Assembly (NCBI GenBank): GCA_002946415.1
Contig: NJPS01000004.1
Location: forward strand, 811,001-875,000
Direction: 5' to 3'
Source of the DNA: Rutstroemia sp. NJR-2017a BVV2
Taxonomy: Eukaryota; Ascomycota; Leotiomycetes; Helotiales; Rutstroemiaceae
DNA: 64,000 nt
The position numbers were made by a program, and so were the translations under genes. The notes under the pieces are model-generated. The model did not search any database and had not been told where the DNA came from. It was given only the letters and a program-made list of their open reading frames with translations. Shown piece by piece: positions 20,129 through 31,288 of this stretch (its first letter is position 1; every line of letters begins with the position of its first letter).

Positions 20129-22051
20129 CTACAAAACCTTAACCCTCGTCCACTCACTAACCTGCACCCCCAAATTCAACCCATTCCTAGCCCACCACCT
20201 CCGTACCTCAAACGCCACCCCCTCATTCCCCACACTATCCTCCAACGCCTCCTCAATATCACAAGTCTTATACTCGACCCTCCCGCCCGACCCCCTACTA
20301 AACTCCTTCCACCACTGCAACACCTCCACATGTCCGTTCTTGGTCGGGCCGACCAGCACCTGGCTATCGAACGCGAGTTTCTCCCCTTTCAACTCGCGCC
20401 ATGTATCCAGACATGCGACATGGCCATGCGCGGATGCGAGTTTAGCCACGGATTCCGAATGCGCTATCGGGATCCCGGAGTTGTCCCACCAGCGGAGGAC
20501 GAGCGGTTTGTTGTTTTGCGCGGCTGCGAGGAGCGCTTTGCCGGGCTTGAGTTGCAAGGCCGGGAGCACGTCCGAACTGCCGGTTATGGCTTCGCCGTCG
20601 ACGATCATGTGGGCGCCGTGGCGGGCGCGTCGTTCGGGGTCGTTGTGCGGGATGCTGGCTTGTTTCCACCATTCGAGAACGAGCATGTGGCCTTTGGATG
20701 ATGCTTGCTCTAAGGCTAGCTCGGTGTATTTTAGTGGGAGGCCTGATTTCCTCCACCAGTCGAGGACATGTACGAAGCCAGCTTTCGATGCGCCGTCGAT
20801 GGCTTCGGCGGTATAGTCTTTGGATAGGAATGTCGGAGAGGTGCGCCACCATTCTAGGATTTCAGTTCGTCCGTAAACTGCGGAAGCTTTTGTAGGTAGG
20901 AGCTTTTGTCCAAATGTAGCCCAGAAAACATCCTTGAGATTCGTTTCAAGATATGTTAAAATGTCAGTGAGGCAAAATTTGATGATTAGCTTAACACATA
21001 ACGGCGAAAGTTCCCTCATATTCTCCGGCGCTTTTCTTAGTTGCTTGATGATTTCGTTGACCGGACGGGTAAGGATAGTCCATTCGAGGGACCGCATATA
21101 TGTTTGTAGTTCGTCTTTGGCATCGTCCGATTTCCGTTGCCATTCGGTCGGTGTTGGGATCTTTGCGTAGACATTCAGTGCCCTCGACACCTCCCAATCT
21201 CCAACATACTCGAAGATGAGTGACCATAGCTCCGGAGGTAGTAGCGCATCTGTTTTCATATTATATCGTGCCAGACTAGCCGCTCCCGAAGCTGCAACAT
21301 CCACGTCGTGTCCGATGGTCATAAGCTCCGCCTGGTTCTTAATAACATCCACAAGTTCGTTAAAACCATCCCATCCTACAAAACATTTCCCAGCACCCTT
21401 CTCGTCGTAATGCCACAATATTGGTTGCATGACTCGGACCCATTGCCACTTTCTCCGCACTTTGTTCAATTGTTTCTTCGTTAACGGATTTTCCCACATC
21501 AATGTTGTCATCCCTGGTACAAGCAATATCTTCTTCGATACGTCCCATCCACGGAGAATTTCGAGCAGTAGAGAGTCGGTTATGCCGTGCAACATTTTCG
21601 CGAAAGTGTCGGCGTCGATAGGTGCTAGGACGAGTATATCTGCCCAATCGCACAGTTCAAAGGCTTCCTGACGGAAAAATTCATTCTGACTTTGTGCTAT
21701 GCTTCTTTGTGCCTCATCCGTCTCCCTCGGCCTGAAACACCTGTTCTGGTATGCTAGAGTCTCTTGTGATAATCGGTATGATGGCCATGATTCTTCGTCG
21801 ACGATCGCTCGCGTTTCGATTTTGGGATTCTTTGATAACCTCACAACGAGTGGCAGGGCCTGTGCTACATCTTTCGATCCATTCGAGGCCACGAGGACTC
21901 GAAGCTTTTGCGACGGATTCACCCTCATGTCCGCAATCGAGGAGGATGAGGAATGGTTCGAGATACTTCGGAAGGATTCTCTCCGCAACGCTCGTGCTTG
22001 GTCTGCCATTTTATACAGAAATTGCTCGTTTGCGTTACGAGGTGAAGTCAT
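20129..22051 (-). CDS. Pseudo-PPCDC flavoprotein fused to ankyrin-like WW repeats
   Basis: Single-exon, 640 aa. Residues ~48-245 match the HFCD/flavoprotein fold of phosphopantothenoylcysteine decarboxylase (coenzyme A pathway): KLRVLVASNGS, WADILVLAPIDADTFAKM, GITDSLLLEILRGWD and VPGMTTLMWENPLT. Compared with plant HAL3a the three catalytic residues are replaced: the His before WAD by Ala130, the Asn of PAMN by Thr182, the later Cys by His214. Residue 270-290 (LPPELWSLIFEYVGDWEVSR) looks like a weak F-box. From ~395 to 620 there are six or seven repeats of about 30 residues centred on LEWW/LDWW with SGLPL and ALEQASSKGH, like divergent ankyrin repeats. The domain order suggests a flavin- or nucleotide-binding scaffold rather than an enzyme; the related yeast Hal3/Vhs3 proteins regulate phosphatase Ppz1, so a regulatory role is conceivable. 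Function is inferred, not shown. The 3' end of the coding strand is G-rich. Confidence 0.8.
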   Translation of the reverse strand: MTSPRNANEQFLYKMADQARALRRESFRSISNHSSSSSIADMRVNPSQKLRVLVASNGSKDVAQALPLVVRLSKNPKIETRAIVDEESWPSYRLSQETLAYQNRCFRPRETDEAQRSIAQSQNEFFRQEAFELCDWADILVLAPIDADTFAKMLHGITDSLLLEILRGWDVSKKILLVPGMTTLMWENPLTKKQLNKVRRKWQWVRVMQPILWHYDEKGAGKCFVGWDGFNELVDVIKNQAELMTIGHDVDVAASGAASLARYNMKTDALLPPELWSLIFEYVGDWEVSRALNVYAKIPTPTEWQRKSDDAKDELQTYMRSLEWTILTRPVNEIIKQLRKAPENMRELSPLCVKLIIKFCLTDILTYLETNLKDVFWATFGQKLLPTKASAVYGRTEILEWWRTSPTFLSKDYTAEAIDGASKAGFVHVLDWWRKSGLPLKYTELALEQASSKGHMLVLEWWKQASIPHNDPERRARHGAHMIVDGEAITGSSDVLPALQLKPGKALLAAAQNNKPLVLRWWDNSGIPIAHSESVAKLASAHGHVACLDTWRELKGEKLAFDSQVLVGPTKNGHVEVLQWWKEFSRGSGGRVEYKTCDIEEALEDSVGNEGVAFEVRRWWARNGLNLGVQVSEWTRVKVL

Positions 22052-25000
22052 GAACTCGAGAGAAGCGGTAGCAGTTATCGCAGTGAATGTATCGAAATGG
22101 ATGCGATTACTGACGTCAAAGAGACTATTGGCTCAATAAATTACAGCGATGGGTCGTAAACTCGGGACCAGCTGAAAGGAATGGTGTCTGTGAATGAAGG
22201 GAGGATATGTGAATACGTCGAGCGGTTTTTTTCGTACCGTTTTGAGGATATATATATAATGTATATTTAAAAACGAACACACGAGCAGTATGAAATTATA
22301 ACATGATCATCATCGATTGATCTCCCCCGTCCACCGGATCTGACGTTTTTTGTTCTCGAATGTCTCTGCTGCAAGTTTGGACCGTTACAATCCTTGCCAT
22401 TGAGCAGCCACATTCTCGACACTAAGCCTTAAGAAGCTCGGGGCAGTCTCCCCTCGAAAGCGGTGAGGCTAACGCCGATCTGTGTTCGGCCAATGAGCTT
22501 AGCTAACACGACGACCGAGTTTGAAACTGCTGGACGCCGAGTTTGGGAACAGACCACACCACTCACTGCATGCTGTCTGGATAACTTCCCACTTTCCACT
22601 TCCCACCTCCCTCTTTCGGCTCATGCAGCTGCTTTTCGCGAGGAGACGCAGCAAAGCATGTCTGTTGGTCGTGCGTCTTGCACTACACACCATCTGCCCT
22701 CTCCACAACTTCCTGTCGTTTTGCTCATTCATTATGATGCTTAAGTCTTCATTTGCAAAGGTTCTTGATTGTTTTGAAGACTAAAGGCTACAGGCTACGA
22801 CGTTTTATATTTCGACATGGTGCGCTCTTCGATCTCTGTTGACAGGAAAGTGCAAGACATGGACAAGTGAATGAATAGGCTAGGGAGCAAGTAACCCAGT
22901 GGACTTCGCGGAACAGGACGCTGCGTGGTTGACCTTTCTCAGTCTCATTTTCGGCCTTAGACCTAGATCAGGAAAGAACAAAAGAAGCTGCCACGGATTT
23001 CAAGTTGGCAACTGCCTCATCGAGTTTATAATTCCGATGCCAAAATCCATACTATTCATCTCATCAAACACAAACTCTACTACTCCGCGACTAGGAAGAA
23101 GATTCGCAATACGGCGCTCATTCTGATCCTTCACTCGTTCCACTCTCCAAATCTACCTGGGACGTGCTGGAGCAATGCGGAATGTAGAGTCTGGCTGTAC
23201 CGAATGTTGGGTGAGAAATTTGGTCTCCCGAAACTCGGAGCATATACCGTAGCGACGGGATTCGAAGGGTTTGGCGTCAACATTTACATCGACGATTTAT
23301 ATGCTTGGAAAACCATATTGCCCAACAAGTTAGCCTATACATCCCAAGTCAGTATGCAGTGTATAGGCAAATGCAGCTCCGCCAGAAGATATCTCCACCA
23401 GGCGATAATCCCCGAGCTGGACTTCCTTAAATGCCAATTGGCTTCTTGACGTGACAGTGTTGGTACTTATCAACCATCAAGTCTTTTTCCTGGGTGTCTC
23501 CATTGGAAAATGGAATCATCACTCGAACTACACGTCATTATGGCTTCAGGCTCCTTTTATTCTACGATAGTTACACATACATTTTGCCTTTCCATCGAAA
23601 CTCTTCGTCAAAACTCCTAAATGGCACTGCTCACACGAACTAGCCATGATATTGCGGGGTTAAACAGCACACAGCGTGAAAATGAAAGTTGCTCTCGTTA
23701 ATCTTCCTCCAGGCTCTTTGTCCTGTTTTTGGAAACCCCCCAACACCCAGTTCTTTCACACAGTACAAAAGGTGTGCTGTTCCCACCACCGCAACCTAGT
23801 CGTAAACAGATGTTTTGAGCCATCCTTTCATTCTCACGTATTTGTTGCACGTCGCATGTCCGGACAGGGATTTCCACCTTACTTTCGTCCCAAGTCGCCA
23901 TGTGCTCCCCTTGTTTCTCTTGCATATAAACCCCTGTTGTCCAGCTACTATTTTCTTCGTGTTGCACGTCGCGCAGGTATGCAGGGGTCTGTGTAGTGCT
24001 GGCGCTCTTGCGACTATTTTAGCCTTTGCTGCTAAGTTCCCGGTTTACATGTTCTGAAGTTCGCTCGACCGGGCTTTATCGAAGAATTTGGTTGCATGTT
24101 AAAGTCCTTGGCGCGGTTACGCGTTTGCCTTTCTTCCTTTGTTGCATATCTCATATCTTGGCATTGAAATCTGGAGCCGCAACGGGTATCTGCATCCTTG
24201 GTCTTCGGCGACGCTTGTGCTACCAGATATGGGCGATGATATATCTACAGCTATGATCTGGCTCCTTGAATAACTACATGACTTGGATGTCGGTATGCTC
24301 ACTCTTTCTGCATTCACTTTCTCTGTTGTACGTGAATTTCTAGACCGGCTCTGAATATTACCTAGACCTTGTGGTTAGCGTATGCTATTTGTGAAGCTTC
24401 CACTACCACAAACCAACGGACATTCATACTTCAGCATGCATTTGTTGCACGTTAGACATTTCGACATAACTTGCTAGTGACCGAACAATGTTTCTTAAGC
24501 TTTTGGTGAATGATAACTACTGGCAACCTCTTTGACAGCCAGTCAACCTCAACCCGCGGTCCCTGTTGTATATGGATACCAAGATCTCTTCAGCTCTTGC
24601 CCACTAGTGTCTGATATCTTAGAAACACCACCCACCTCCGAGAAGGGCATTAGCACACTCGTTGCAGCCAACCAATCCAGGGGATATGGTTATTGAATAG
24701 TTTGGCGATATGCAACATATTCTGAAATCGCTCCCTTGATGAACTGGTGAAGTGAGCTTCTAGACCACTGGAGCTGAGGGATAAAGAGGCAAATCTCGAG
24801 AATGAGAGAAGCCTCCTACTGCCATTCAGTTTAAGAACCCTGGCTGAACGGTTAAACTGCTGAACTTGCTCAGATGAAGAACAGGCATATCTTGGTTGGG
24901 TACCATAAAGTTCTTATGCTCTCTGTTGCATATCTATACAGGGATATTCATTTAGTCCACCCACAAACATGGTGATCTTGGTACTTGCTAGTCGCCGTCG

Positions 25001-25772
25001 GCTTCATCTAAACTTCGCTCAACCGCATTTGGACGGAATTTTGGCTTCTTCTTATTCTGATTTTACTTTGCTCTTTTTTGTGGCATATCATAATGTGGAA
25101 TCATTTACCCTCTAGATGCAAGGAAGATATAGAATATATTCGGCTCTCTTCGCGCCTTCAGGCATTTTGTTGCACATCTCACTTCACCTTTGACTTCAAA
25201 AATAGATCTGGCATATATTCAACTCCCTTTTCGCCATCAAGCACTTTGTTACACATCTCATTTCAGCTTCACCTTCAAACTTCACCATTGCCCTTTCCTG
25301 CTTTGCATGGCAAAGAAAGTAAATAAATAAGTTTTGCAGTGTACTGAAATTTAAGAACGTTTATTACATACTCCCTATACAGATTGTATATAAGAAATCT
25401 TCCTATCTTGGTCATAGCAGCGTTGGGAAGAGGTAAGGGAGGGGTGGGGGTAAAGTAGATTGAAGTGAAGTGAAATAGGTCGGTGAGGATAGCAACATAT
25501 GTAACGTAGGAAAAGGAATAAATTAGTGTGGGATGTAAAAGTCACAATTAGATGCTGTAGATACAAGTTTCAGTAAGATATTCCCAAATTGAAAACCTAT
25601 ATATAACAGACCTTATGTATAACCCGTCCCATTTGACACCCGTCTGTATCACACGCCAACACCAAAGCCCCATCTAAATGTCTAAAAATTCGGGGTATCA
25701 TTCAGACTCCGAGTCCACCATAGAAGAAGCCCCAAATGGCGTCTTTCCCAAGCTCCATCACCAATTAAGTAC
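22052..25772. other. Gene-poor 3.7-kb region with degenerate repeats
   Basis: Longest stretch in the left half without a recognisable gene. From about 23.8 kb onward the words GTTGCACGTC, GTTGCATATC and GTTGCACATC recur (23844, 23961, 24091, 24141, 24444, 24925, 25169, with weaker forms between), several spaced about 117-130 bases. Short frames here have no family resemblance and no coding bias. It may be a decayed tandem array, a non-coding transcript or simple spacer. 25600-25772 is probably the 3' untranslated region of rap1. Confidence 0.5.
25134..25291 (+). repeat. Two-copy 79-bp tandem repeat
   Basis: Two diverged copies, about 25134-25212 and 25213-25291, share ATATTC, CTC(T/C)CTT(T)TCGC, TCA(A/G)GCA, TTTGTT(G/A)CACATCTCA, TTTCA/CTTCA and CTTCAAA in the same order with a period of 79. 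They are the best preserved members of the GTTGCAC-containing family of this region. Confidence 0.75.
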
Positions 25773-28366
25773 TTAATCCAGCTCCGCCACCTCCCTATTA
25801 TCTTCCAAAAAGTTCCTCCTCTGCTCCACTCTCCACTCCCCATGTTTCTCCAGCACTCTCCTAAACTCTTTCCCCTGCTCATCATCATTTTCCAACGCCT
25901 TATCATCCTCCTTCGTCCACACCCCCGCCATATTATCCGGGATCGGATCCCCGTTCCTTAAGGACTCCATCACTACCGTCGCGTCGCCCGTTTCCATCGT
26001 TGTGGCTACTAATGCTTCGATGACGATGTCCTCCGGGTAGCCGAGAGCAACGCGGCTATCGATGAATTCGTATACTTCAACGTCGTTTTCGGACTCCGGT
26101 TGGGATTGTGTGGAGGAGTCGTCGTGGAGGGTTGAGTCTAGGATCGGTGAAGGTTGTCGCGGAGCTCTGGTCGGAGGTGATGAAGGTACTACGATGGTGT
26201 CGAGGTCGGGGAAATGGAAGTCTTGAGTTTCTGGCTCGAGAAGAGACTTTTGAGCTTCTATTCTCGAAAATGAGGGCCCAGCGTCACTATCTCTCCAGGA
26301 TGGCAGACTTGGACGGGGAAATTCAGGGAGCTCCTCCTCAGCGTTGCTATCATTATCAGATTGGTTGTTAACATGTGCGTTCTTCAGAGGTGATACTTGG
26401 TATTTCCTCGGAGATTTTCGTGTGCCGTTGAAGATGCTTTCTGGAGTTGAAGGGATTTCCATGACTGCTGGCGCTTTGCCTTTATTATTTTTAGCACGTT
26501 TTCTATCCGGCTCTTCATCATCCGATAATAATTCGCGCTTCTTGTCGGCGGTTGATCTCTTCGCAGGCAACCTGATTGCTGATGAGGGCTGGTCGAGGTC
26601 GTCCTCATATGTCGCTTCATCATCGATGAAAGACTCTGCAGCTTTACGTCGAAAGGTATCTAATGGTTGATCCTGCAGCAGAGCATCCTCCTGAGAAGGC
26701 GAAAGTTCCATCGTATCTGGATCGTCGGCCTGCATTGTGACTGCTTCTTCGAAGCCAAAGAGGAGTTCCTCGTAACAATCTCGAAGAGCATCGGCTGCTC
26801 TAGCATGCCACGCAAGTGGGTAGTGTAGTCTATCGGCTATCGTTGGCCATAGTGCCTTTTCATCTACTCCGCCAAAGCCGCCGTGTGACATCACACTCTT
26901 CCATAGTTCGAAGAGAGAGACCTTGCTCTCGCATATGGTAGGGGAGAATTCCAAGTTAATGTCATCTTCATCACTTTGCAGATACCCAAAAAAATCTGTC
27001 AGAGCTGTTTCGAAGTGATCTTCATGATCTAAAAGAAGCTGAAGAGCCTCCTGGACAAGATTTGTTACTTCGACTTTGCGTTGCTTGTCATCTGGCGTTC
27101 GAGGGTCGGCGACAGTCCTCTTTTCCGCCTTTTGGGGAGGTGTCACAGGACGGACATCACTCTGCTTTCTGTTCGAGTCCTTGTTTGTTTTGGGAGGTTT
27201 GAGCTCTGGAGTAGGCTCTGGACCTTTGGATTTCTTCGACGTATCGAGTCTTGGAGGGCTGCGAACTCTATTGTTTTTCGATGGCGGTGCAGGTTTCTTC
27301 ACAATCTTCGCCTGTAGTTTCTCCAATTCACGTAGTTTGAAGTCCTCGTGAAAATAATTTCGCCATTCTTGTGCAGTGTGACGTGGGTGCTGCAGGACAT
27401 ATCAGATTACTATAAATACAGACACATTCGTCACAATGTAGCTTACCGTACGTGCCCATGCCGCCCATGCGTCGATCTCTTTGTCTTCCCGCACTTCCAA
27501 GATATCTTGAAATTCATTCCGGAGACAAGCAGCATCTTCTTCCGTAAACGCCATTCCTCGCTCCGATTCCTTGGGTTTAATGGGCGAGACAGGCCTCTTC
27601 GAACTAGTAGCGGAGTAAGACCGACTGGTCTTTGGTTCAATTGCGCTACTTGAAACCCTTTGACGAGGAAGTGATATACCACCAACTGCACCCTTTTTTT
27701 GAGGAGGTTGTGGATTAGGTATAGATGTATCATCTGGCTCTTCCAACGGATAGTCTCCTGGACGTCTGGGCAGGAGTTGCTTCACCCACCGATCTCGCCA
27801 GGACTGCGCAGTATGCTGCGGATACTGCAGGAAGTTTAGCATTCCGGAGAACCAAGGGAAGAAGAAGTCTTACCAACTCTTCGAGCTGTATGTAAATATC
27901 ATTGCCTTTCGTGGCGAGGCCCCTACGTGCTGCCTTGGTTACCCACTGCGTCAAGATGTGATCTTCTTGTTGTGTGAAGGGGTTGCGGGAACTCTTGTTA
28001 GGCTGATTACTTCGACGTGGGCGAGAACTGTTAGCTGAAGCTCCACAGCGGTAATCTTCAATATCCTTGAGTTCGCCGGCCTTAACGGACTCATCGATGA
28101 ATTTCCAAGAGATTGATCCCGCAGGAACATCTTTTCTCGCATGATCGGCGATTATGATATCTGCCATTTTCTCAAGTTTGGTTATCTCTCCGCCGTTTGA
28201 CTGACATAAAGGTCAGTGAATGATACATGTTACGCCGGAGCATGTATACCTTTATTAATTCGATGTAATGCCCTCGCGAAGGTATACGTTGCACGAGGAA
28301 GAATTTCAAGTTCGCAAAAAGGTCACCTCCACCTCCTACACCTTCGTACACGATCGAGACAGACAT
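25773..28366 (-). CDS. rap1: Telomere protein Rap1 (BRCT, Myb, ARID-like, RCT)
   Basis: Shelterin-type telomere protein that, in most fungi and animals, is held at telomeres by a TRF-like partner and controls telomere length and silencing. Four exons (28366-28250, 28200-27874, 27824-27447, 27389-25773) with 49-57-nt introns give 812 aa; all junctions keep frame. BRCT at about 15-92 (DLFANLKFFLVQRIPSRGHY, then NGGEI and ADIIIADHARKD). Myb-like 1 at ~114-168 (FTQQEDHILTQWV...HTAQSWRDRWV); Myb-like 2 at ~240-292 (FTEEDAACLRNEF...HTAQEWRNYF). Residues ~402-490 look like an ARID fold (FELWKSVMSHGGFGGVDEKA, LWPTIADRLHY, CYEELLFGFEE). A Ser/Pro/acid-rich linker leads to a C-terminal RCT domain at ~712-812 (ALGYPEDIVIEALVATTMET). 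It is divergent from swf1 across 514 bases. Identity is firm; the ARID call is from pattern only. Confidence 0.92.
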
Positions 28367-28880
28367 GTTGTGTGTCGAGACCTCGTGATCTATTTTGCAG
28401 GTGATTCAACGTAGCTTCAGGCGGCGCCGTATATTGTCGCAGGCGGAACTTCTATATAGTTATTCAAATGACCAAAATTACCTACCATGACCTCGAGCAA
28501 GCGGTTCAACTAGCGAATAGATGCGTACAAGCACGTATACCTTCTTGTTGGGCCATTCATTCGACTGATGCTTTAAAATCCCATACAGATTTTGTCGGGT
28601 TGACGCGTTCGGACAGGATTAAAACCCGGGAAGTCGTGAATCGCGATTTTGGTTTCAGCCTATCACATGCTCAATTCTTTGTCGGCCTTGGCGAAACAAA
28701 ACTCCGATGGGGCTTAGGACTAGAGCCGGAGCAAGAGCGAAGACGACGAGTAGACTATTCACTTTCGACGTCTGGATACCGGTGCGCATTATTTTTATTA
28801 TAAATATCAAACGACATGATTTGTTTCTTTAGTTATAATTTTCCTTCAGGTTGTTGATCTTACAGCCATAGATTTACAAG
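28367..28880. promoter_or_regulatory. Divergent promoter region rap1/swf1
   Basis: 514 bases between two start codons pointing away from each other. A plus-strand open frame at 28468-28803 has no recognisable homology and overlaps both probable 5' leaders, so I treat it as non-coding. No specific factor site is clear. Confidence 0.55.
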
Positions 28881-30327
28881 ATGGGGACCATTAGAAACGT
28901 GGCCATAGCTGTACTTACGCTTTCCTTCTTCACCTTTGTTGCGTTCTTTGGCAGGCTTCCAGCGCTGAGGTATACTTGTCAAAATATTCTGTGTCTGCAA
29001 CCTACTTACATATACACAGGAACACCCCGATAGGAAGCTTGCATCGAGTAATATGGGTTCATATTCCTCGTGGTTTCAAAGCATTAGACATGAGATTGAC
29101 CAACGGTCGTCTCAGCGCTTATGTTGGAAGGCTAGCACACACGTTATGGCATGACCGTCACCCTGTTATTATGGTGAGAACATGGCATTTTCCATTCTCG
29201 ATACGAGACCTAGATGTATCAGGTGGAGCTCTTGAGTCAAGTGGCTCGTCTTGGTGCTTTGGAGCCTCATGGGATCATGTTGCCAGTACAGCAGTAACGT
29301 GCATCGCCATACTGACCGAAAATAGATATTTTTCATACTACTACTCGCTGTATCTGAGATCATGTTCATACCGCCGGCATGGCCAACGATGAGCACCTCT
29401 CGGAAGATCAGTGTGGTAATCTTCGTATCTTTTCCTTACATATTTCTCTATCTATCGGCCTCTCGCGACCCAGGCTATATCGTTCCATCTAACCATGTTC
29501 CTCAAATGAGTCTGTATCCTTACGACTATACAATCTTCTACCCGGGCCATTCCTGTCGAACATGTCACCTACTGAAACCCGCTCGATCGAAGCATTGCAG
29601 CGTTTGCAAACACTGCATCGCCAAGTATGACCACCACTGTGTTTTCATCAATAACTGCGTCGGCTACAACAACCAACATTTCTTCCTCCTATTACTCTTT
29701 ACCACTGGAAATCTCACCTCATACGCCGTCTACGTTGGGAATTCTCTGCTCTCAGTCTTCATCACTGAGAAATTTCCGGATTGGTCACTCGTAGGCAGCG
29801 GATATACTTGGTCTCGTTACTTCAACGTCTGGGGTTGGGCACTTCAAGAACACACACGAATCGGAGCCATAACCCTTCTATGTCTACTTACTACCCCATT
29901 GGTTTATGGGCTCTTGAGCTACCACATTTACCTAATCTGGTGCGGAACAACCACCAACGAATCCCTCAAGTGGTCAGACTGGGCAGCAGAGATGTCAGAC
30001 GGTTATGTGTTCAAGAGAAAACTGGCCGAAAATCGGGAAAAGAATTTAAGGATTGAACCAGCGTGGACCCATTGGCCAGCAGAGAGCCAACAAATCGTCC
30101 TACGTACACAAGATGGCCAGGACCCTGTAGGATCGGTGGCGATTGGAGACGGGGAATGGGAACGTGTATGGGGCCTCAGGGAGGTGGAGAATCTGTACGA
30201 TATTGGGTTCTTGGATAATTTGAAAGATGTGTTTATTGGTACACAGGGTGTTTACCATAGAGTACCGAGACAGGATGTGGACATTGGAGACGAGGAACAA
30301 CTGGCAGCAGAGGGGGATGTAAATTAG
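28881..30327 (+). CDS. swf1: DHHC palmitoyltransferase Swf1
   Basis: Protein S-acyltransferase of the endoplasmic reticulum; in yeast Swf1 palmitoylates cysteines next to membrane spans of SNAREs. Three exons (28881-28969, 29020-29173, 29326-30327) give 414 aa. The first segment (VAIAVLTLSFFTFVAFFG) is a membrane anchor, followed by spans at FFILLLAVSEIMFIPP and ISVVIFVSFPYIFLYL. The DHHC cysteine-rich domain has CRTCHLLKPARSKHCSVCKH and YDHHCVFINNCVG with the active-site Cys in DHHC, then two more membrane spans (FFLLLLFTTGNL and ITLLCLLTTPLVYGLLSY) and the TTxE-like motif TTTNES. The soluble tail is ~110 aa with a VENLYDIGFLDNLKDVF segment typical of Swf1-type enzymes. The second intron is 152 nt, longer than usual here. 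Ends 175 bases before a tRNA gene. Confidence 0.93.
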
Positions 30328-30502
30328 ACTTGCTTTTTGTTTAAAATATACAGAACCTCGAATTCATGAGCGAGTCCGCAACAAAAATCAAGCTCTGCCT
30401 CATCCTTATTCCTCCCCTCACCCAACCCCACCTCAACACACTGTCTCCTTGGTCCAATATATATTCAAACAACATCTCCTTACTAATCACCAACCACAAC
30501 CA

Positions 30503-30613
30503 TCCGAATTAGTGTAGGGGTTAACATATCTCGCTTTCAACTGGCTACCTACCCCCAGGGACAGGAAACCACCACCGAGCCGAGAAGCCCCGGGTTCGAT
30601 TCCCGGATTCGGA
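30503..30613 (+). tRNA. tRNA-Glu (TTC) with intron
   Basis: Acceptor stem TCCGAAT pairs with ATTCGGA at the 3' end. The D arm is TAGTGTAGGGGTTAACATA, anticodon stem TCTCG/CGAGA with loop CTTTCA (anticodon TTC, glutamate), T arm CCGGG-TTCGATT-CCCGG with B-box GGTTCGATTCC. An intron of about 40 nt (roughly 30539-30578) follows the base 3' of the anticodon, the canonical position. Mature length is about 71 nt before CCA addition. Intron borders are approximate by one or two bases. Confidence 0.9.
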
Positions 30614-30614
30614 A

Positions 30615-30631
30615 TTTTATTTTGCCTTTTT
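30615..30631 (+). terminator. RNA polymerase III terminator
   Basis: TTTT at 30615-30618 directly after the tRNA 3' end, backed up by TTTTT at 30627-30631; T runs of four or more end Pol III transcription. Confidence 0.75.
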
Positions 30632-31288
30632 GCCTGCCAACCAACATTCACTCTCTTCTGGACGAGAAAGAGAGCTCTTTTTTACATCTTCCATGGTTTT
30701 AGTGGAGAGGAATAGACGGACTGTACTAGTAACGTTGGTTGGTTTCTGGAAGGAAAGGGAAAAAAGTCTTACAGGGAAGACGTAGGGAAGGAAATTGTGG
30801 ATCAGATACATAAGTAGGGTGGTGGTGGGGTGGGGTTTGGGAAGAGCTAGTTACTCGAAACAAACGAAGAATGAACTTTACTTCTAGGGCTAGGCTAATT
30901 TAGGAGGTTAGGATTATGCTCTGATGCTACTGTATTTTCTGGTACTTACGTTAAAGAAGTTAGTTAGTTCAGGACCCTACGTACATGCAACATGCAGAAG
31001 AGGCTCAGGCCAACCGGGATCAGATTCGTGTTTGATACGAAAGAGTCGTGTAGAAAAAATGTCAAAACTCAATTCCAAATATCTATCTCTAGCGATCCTA
31101 AACTACCCAACTCCGTTTCTATGAAGTGCTCTAACAACGCGTCTAATTATCCCCTAAAAGATAACTCGCAGCATTGGTATCTTAGCATCATGTCTAGTCT
31201 AGTCTATAAGCCCCCAAAAATGTCCATGCTATGCTATGCCCAGCCAAACAAACACCCATCCTACTCCAAATCCAAGTCTATGTCATAT
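30632..31288. other. Intergenic 0.65 kb
   Basis: Lies between the tRNA-Glu gene and the 3' end of the amidase gene. AT-rich; no gene or structured RNA recognised. Confidence 0.5.

Noticed and set aside
23204..23449. 81-aa plus-strand frame in the gene-poor region
   Set aside because: No family likeness or partner exons; composition similar to surrounding spacer.
28468..28803. 111-aa plus-strand frame between rap1 and swf1
   Set aside because: No recognisable domain, sits in a short divergent promoter, and its codons show no bias.
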